9,648 bases of DNA from Phycisphaeraceae bacterium. Lineage in GTDB: Bacteria > Planctomycetota > Phycisphaerae > Phycisphaerales > UBA1924. Shown piece by piece: positions 6,933-9,648 of the stretch. The notes under the pieces are model-generated. The model was not told where the DNA came from. It saw only the letters and a program-made list of their open reading frames with translations, and ran no database searches. The position numbers were made by a program, and so were the translations under genes. Position 1 is the first letter of the stretch, and each line of letters opens with the position of its first letter. Where the stretch lies: contig WUAK01000093.1 in assembly GCA_009827205.1 (NCBI GenBank), positions 1 to 9,648 on the forward strand. Reading direction: 5' to 3'.

Positions 6933-8174
6933 TCATTCGCCGACCAGCACGATCGCTTCGCTGATCACGAGCTTGTCCTGGATCGGACCGAACTCCGCTT
7001 CATCAATCTCGAGGGAAACCAGCCCGTTGCCGGTGACGTCGATGTTGATAGTGGCGTTTGGCGCCTCGGCGGTTATTGCCTGCGTCTTTATGACCCTCTC
7101 ATCCACACGCACGATGAGTTCCAGGTTGCCCCACGCGCGTGCATCGATCGGCAGCGTGGCATTGAACGACAATCGTGTTGCCGACTGGGGGAGCACCCAC
7201 GTCGTGCGCATCGGACCGGGCATCGTGATGTCCCGGCTGCCGAGTGCAGGGGTTCCGCTCTGCTCGATACTGATCTCGCGGAACTCACTCGCGTGCTCAA
7301 GATCAGAGAGAGCGACGATTCTGCGCGAATCGAAGGCGATTGCCCTGATTTCACGGAGGGGAGCACTCAGTGTCAAGCCGAACGGCTCCGCGTTGGCCTC
7401 GCTCGGTGTGCGCTCGCCGAGCGCAGGCCCGATGGGCTGGGTTGCGAGCATGCATATCATGACTGGCTCATCGCCCGAGTGATCGGTCTCGTAACTCTGC
7501 ATGCAGATGACCGAGCCGTCTGCGAGCCAGAACGCCGCACCAGACTTCTCGGTGGGATCATTTGCGAGCGTGATCTGATCGATGTTCCCGGAGTCCAGGT
7601 CGAGAAGTGCGCCCGTGTTCGTTTCGACCGTGACTTCCGCGCCGATTTTCTCCACGAATCCGCGGAGCGTGTCACCGTTGCCCAGTTGGAGCACATCGTC
7701 GAGTTCGATCGCGAGCGGTGGGGTGATCGCGCCCGTGGGCATGAGCCTGGGCATCGCGATTCGACGGATGCTCTCGATCGGGAGTCCGACAATGCCGAGC
7801 GCCGGCGAACTCCACGCGACGAGTTCATCGTCAACTGTTATGACAGAGGGTGTGCCGACAAGCCGTTGACCATCTGTGAGCGTGAGCGAGCCCGCTCGGC
7901 TTGTCATCCCGCCTCGGGTGATGAGCGTCGGGTCGTTCGTGACATCGTGCCAATGATCGATCGGCGCGAGTGCAGCGATGGAGTCGATCGGGATAAGCCG
8001 TTGCACACCCGTTTGGTCAATGATGGTGACACCCGATTGATCGATGCCGAACACATCGACAATCCGTGACTCAAGATCTGTGTCGATGAGCACCCGCATA
8101 ACGGACTCGCGAGGAGACTGCGCAGCGCACGCGGTCGCTGTCAGGAGCATCGGGATGGATCGGAAGAGGATCAC
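6933..8174 (-). CDS. Exported hypothetical protein: four degenerate beta-repeats plus jelly-roll-like C-terminus
   Basis: I do not recognise a named family for the whole 413-residue protein. A signal peptide is clear (residues 1 to about 19, ending ATACAAQ); a Cys at 16 is near the cleavage site but the lipobox is imperfect, so signal peptidase I cleavage is more likely. Next come four loosely similar units, about 30-70, 95-140, 158-204 and 213-281. Several follow the pattern dG-x-x-L-x-G, beta strands, then an I-x-x-I ending (PIDSIAALAP, PIESIRRIAM, SGNIDQITLA, PLREIRAIAF). This suggests small beta-barrel modules. The last 115 or so residues resemble the NPCBM-type jelly-roll often found in planctomycete exported proteins (WVLPQSATRLSFNATL, then NLELIVRVD, TINIDVTG and VSLEIDE); carbohydrate binding would be a guess. 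The GTG at 8174 overlaps the upstream stop as GTGA, with no clear Shine-Dalgarno sequence; the ATG at 8150 (codon 9) is a less likely alternative. It is the last gene of a three-gene operon. Confidence 0.85.
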   Translation of the reverse strand: MILFRSIPMLLTATACAAQSPRESVMRVLIDTDLESRIVDVFGIDQSGVTIIDQTGVQRLIPIDSIAALAPIDHWHDVTNDPTLITRGGMTSRAGSLTLTDGQRLVGTPSVITVDDELVAWSSPALGIVGLPIESIRRIAMPRLMPTGAITPPLAIELDDVLQLGNGDTLRGFVEKIGAEVTVETNTGALLDLDSGNIDQITLANDPTEKSGAAFWLADGSVICMQSYETDHSGDEPVMICMLATQPIGPALGERTPSEANAEPFGLTLSAPLREIRAIAFDSRRIVALSDLEHASEFREISIEQSGTPALGSRDITMPGPMRTTWVLPQSATRLSFNATLPIDARAWGNLELIVRVDERVIKTQAITAEAPNATINIDVTGNGLVSLEIDEAEFGPIQDKLVISEAIVLVGE

Positions 8175-9208
8175 TTCTGAAAGATCGGCAGATAACGCTT
8201 TGGCATTTGCAGAACAATGAGTGCCATCGAGGTGCCGTAGGCCTCACCGACCCCTCGGTCGTCCCAGAGGCCGTCTGGGCGCTGCAGGCTCACGATTTCA
8301 TTCCTCGCTGCGGGCCACCAGGTGGCCCACCAGTCTCCCCCGGCGAGGTACATCGCCTGCACGGCGTAGTAATGGCCGTAGTAATAGTGCGGGCTGCGCC
8401 TGGCATTCCCCTCTCCTGGGAGGCTGGTTCGGACCAGATAACCGAGCCCGTTGTCGAGTGTCTCGTCGTCATAAATCCCCGCGTACTGGATCGACGCGAC
8501 GCCCGCGGCGGTTCTGGGCCAGGCGCTGTCGCGTGTCCGGAGCTGATACCGGAACCCGCCGTCGGGGTTCTGGCACTCGATGACATACCGCACCGCTTTA
8601 TCGATCGTTTCCTTGGAAACCTCGATCCCGGCGTTCCGAGCCGAACGCAGCGCCATGACCTGGCAGATTGTCACCGAGACATCCGCGTCGTTGGGCAGCG
8701 GGTTGTACCTCCAGCCGCCTTCTTCGTTCTGGGTGCGCTCGATGAGCCGGACTGCTTTCACGAGCGCTTCATACGTGCGGTCGGCGAGCGGTGTGTCTGA
8801 TCCGCCCGTCATGCCGTAAACCTCGCCAAGAAAGAGCGCGGCAAACCCGTGCCCGTACATCGGGCCGTTGGCCGCGTCTCCGGCGACGAGCCCGCTCTCC
8901 GAGGTGTTCTCGAGGATGAACTCGAGGCCCTTGCGCACGTTCTCGCCGTACGCGCCCCGGCCGGGCAGGTTGCCGTCGGCCATGAGCGCCAGGCACGCGA
9001 GCGAGGTGACCGCGACGTTGTTGGCGTAGCGACCATCACCGAACGAGCCGTTCTCGGTCTGCTGCTGAACCAAGGCGGCGAGTCCTCGCTCGACCGCGGC
9101 GTCTGATTCAGGTGTGATCTCGTCCTCGAGCGCAGCGTTCTGTGCGCCCTGACCGAGCGCCGTGAACTGTACTGATGCGAGCAGGACAGCGAGGATCCAC
9201 CGAATCAT
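8171..9208 (-). CDS. Exported alpha/alpha-toroid protein (prenyltransferase/squalene-oxidase repeats), function unknown
   Basis: The 345-residue product begins with a signal peptide (about 1-22; MIRWILAVLLASVQFTALGQ), so it is probably exported. The rest consists of repeats of the terpenoid cyclase/prenyltransferase toroid fold. Each has a helix with GL-x-x-L or AV-x-x-I, a Q-x-x-x-GSFG/GGWRY/GGFRY turn, then an Ala/Leu-rich helix: residues 42-76, 94-132, 152-187, 205-244 and 254-290, with a final QRPDGLWDD (309-317). The cyclase DxDD catalytic motif is not intact: DADVSV (174-179) sits where DxDDTA would align, and no prenyltransferase metal site is seen. It is therefore unlikely to be an active squalene cyclase; a structural or binding role is more plausible. 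The start is secure: an ATG overlapping the upstream stop (ATGA), with GAGGAGG 7 bases before it. Such proteins are common and mostly uncharacterised in planctomycetes. Confidence 0.92.
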   Translation of the reverse strand: MIRWILAVLLASVQFTALGQGAQNAALEDEITPESDAAVERGLAALVQQQTENGSFGDGRYANNVAVTSLACLALMADGNLPGRGAYGENVRKGLEFILENTSESGLVAGDAANGPMYGHGFAALFLGEVYGMTGGSDTPLADRTYEALVKAVRLIERTQNEEGGWRYNPLPNDADVSVTICQVMALRSARNAGIEVSKETIDKAVRYVIECQNPDGGFRYQLRTRDSAWPRTAAGVASIQYAGIYDDETLDNGLGYLVRTSLPGEGNARRSPHYYYGHYYAVQAMYLAGGDWWATWWPAARNEIVSLQRPDGLWDDRGVGEAYGTSMALIVLQMPKRYLPIFQK

Positions 9209-9648
9209 TCCGAAGCCTCCTCGGCGAGCCTTCTGTAGTACGTCTCGGTCATCGACTTGTAGAGCGAGCTGTAGCTGTCGCTCGAACCCTGGAGCAGCGC
9301 ATCGCGGAGCCTCTCTGGGAGGTTGCCCCAGCGTGCCCCATCGAGTGTGGCCTGCGCCCCGAGCCTGGCATCCTGACCGCCGGGCGGGTTGGTCGTGTCC
9401 TGGTTCTCGTTGATGTTGGCCTGGTTCTCGTCGCGGCTCTGCTGGTTCGGTTGCTGCCTCTGCTGCTGTTCCTGCTCGGAAGAAGAGGACGACGAAGAGC
9501 TGGATTGTTCACCGGCCTTGTCGATCAGCTCATCGAGCCTGCGCAGGATGTCTTCCTGCAAGCGCTGCGTCACGACGCCCGTGTCGGTCTGGCCCGACAG
9601 ACGCGTTGCGCTCTCGCGCATCAGACCGACTGCTTCCAGGAACTCGTC
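9205..9648 (-). CDS. Ser/Gln-rich hypothetical protein with WGxLP...YYxxLA tail (5' end outside window)
   Basis: The frame is open through the right edge, so only the last 147 residues are visible and the ATG at 9621 is probably internal. Counting from that Met, residues 1-36 are a charged helix (RLQEDILRRLDELIDK). They are followed by a low-complexity stretch (about 38-80) with nine consecutive serines (40-48) and then Gln, Asn and Glu-rich sequence. The last 40 or so residues form a conserved-looking tail, WGNLPERLRDAL...YSSLYKSMTETYYRRLAEE. I recall this WGxLP...YYxxLA tail at the ends of proteins in planctomycete and verrucomicrobial gene clusters with MoxR, DUF58 and VWA (Bat-like) genes; that is memory and was not checked. 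No membrane segment is visible in this part. The stop codon overlaps the start of the toroid gene by 4 bases, so the two are probably co-translated. Confidence 0.82.
   Translation of the reverse strand, partial: DEFLEAVGLMRESATRLSGQTDTGVVTQRLQEDILRRLDELIDKAGEQSSSSSSSSSEQEQQQRQQPNQQSRDENQANINENQDTTNPPGGQDARLGAQATLDGARWGNLPERLRDALLQGSSDSYSSLYKSMTETYYRRLAEEASE
9216..9222 (-). promoter_or_regulatory. Shine-Dalgarno sequence for the toroid-protein gene
   Basis: GAGGAGG on the minus strand lies 7 bases before the ATG at 9208, inside the end of the upstream coding region. It fixes the start codon and indicates that the gene has its own efficient initiation as well as coupling through the ATGA overlap. 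Confidence 0.75.

Noticed and set aside
7293..8069. 258-codon plus-strand frame
   Set aside because: It lies opposite the exported beta-repeat gene, has an Arg/Asp/Cys-rich composition unlike a folded protein, and breaks the coupled minus-strand operon; treated as a GC-rich shadow.
8171..9208. Active squalene-hopene cyclase (hopanoid synthesis)
   Set aside because: The protein is about half the length of such cyclases, has a signal peptide, and lacks an intact DxDD motif.
1..9648. Frequent CGATCG/GATCGC words as possible regulatory or methylation repeats
   Set aside because: They occur throughout coding regions as common codon pairs in GC-rich sequence, with no clustering or spacing seen by eye.

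Overview
The window looks like chromosomal DNA from a GC-rich bacterium, most likely a planctomycete (I lean towards Phycisphaerae). This is an inference from gene content. The clearest clue is the minus-strand set at the right: an exported alpha/alpha-toroid (prenyltransferase/squalene-oxidase repeat) protein, an exported beta-repeat protein with a jelly-roll-like tail, and a Ser/Gln-rich protein ending in a WGxLP...YYxxLA tail. All three styles are common in planctomycetes. No mobile element, CRISPR array, tRNA or rRNA was seen.

Left part, about 1-2743. The 3' part of a SpoIID/LytB-family lytic transglycosylase gene enters from the left edge (+). A small unrecognised minus-strand ORF (1143-1517) converges on it. 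After a non-coding gap (1518-1693) carrying a short hairpin comes queA (+, 1694-2743), an enzyme of queuosine tRNA modification.

Middle part, about 2744-6930. A 55-base gap with a strong Shine-Dalgarno sequence leads into a tight + strand run, murE-murF-mraY. These encode the last two cytoplasmic ligases that build UDP-MurNAc-pentapeptide and the membrane enzyme that moves it onto undecaprenyl phosphate to make lipid I. murE and murF overlap by 4 bases, and murF and mraY are 5 bases apart. MurE carries the DNPR motif of meso-diaminopimelate-adding enzymes, so the sequence predicts an ordinary Gram-negative-type peptidoglycan precursor. This is a piece of the dcw cluster: ftsI is not upstream, and murD, ftsW and murG do not follow mraY.

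Right part, about 6933-9648. Three genes on the minus strand overlap one another by 4 bases (ATGA and GTGA), so they form a probable operon transcribed leftwards and converging on mraY with only 2 bases between stop codons. In order of transcription they are the Ser/Gln-rich protein (5' end beyond the right edge), the toroid protein and the beta-repeat protein. The last two have N-terminal signal peptides, so they probably act outside the cytoplasmic membrane. Their function is unknown.

I found no convincing new enzymatic or defence system. The least explained parts are the exported three-gene operon and the small ORF between spoIID and queA.
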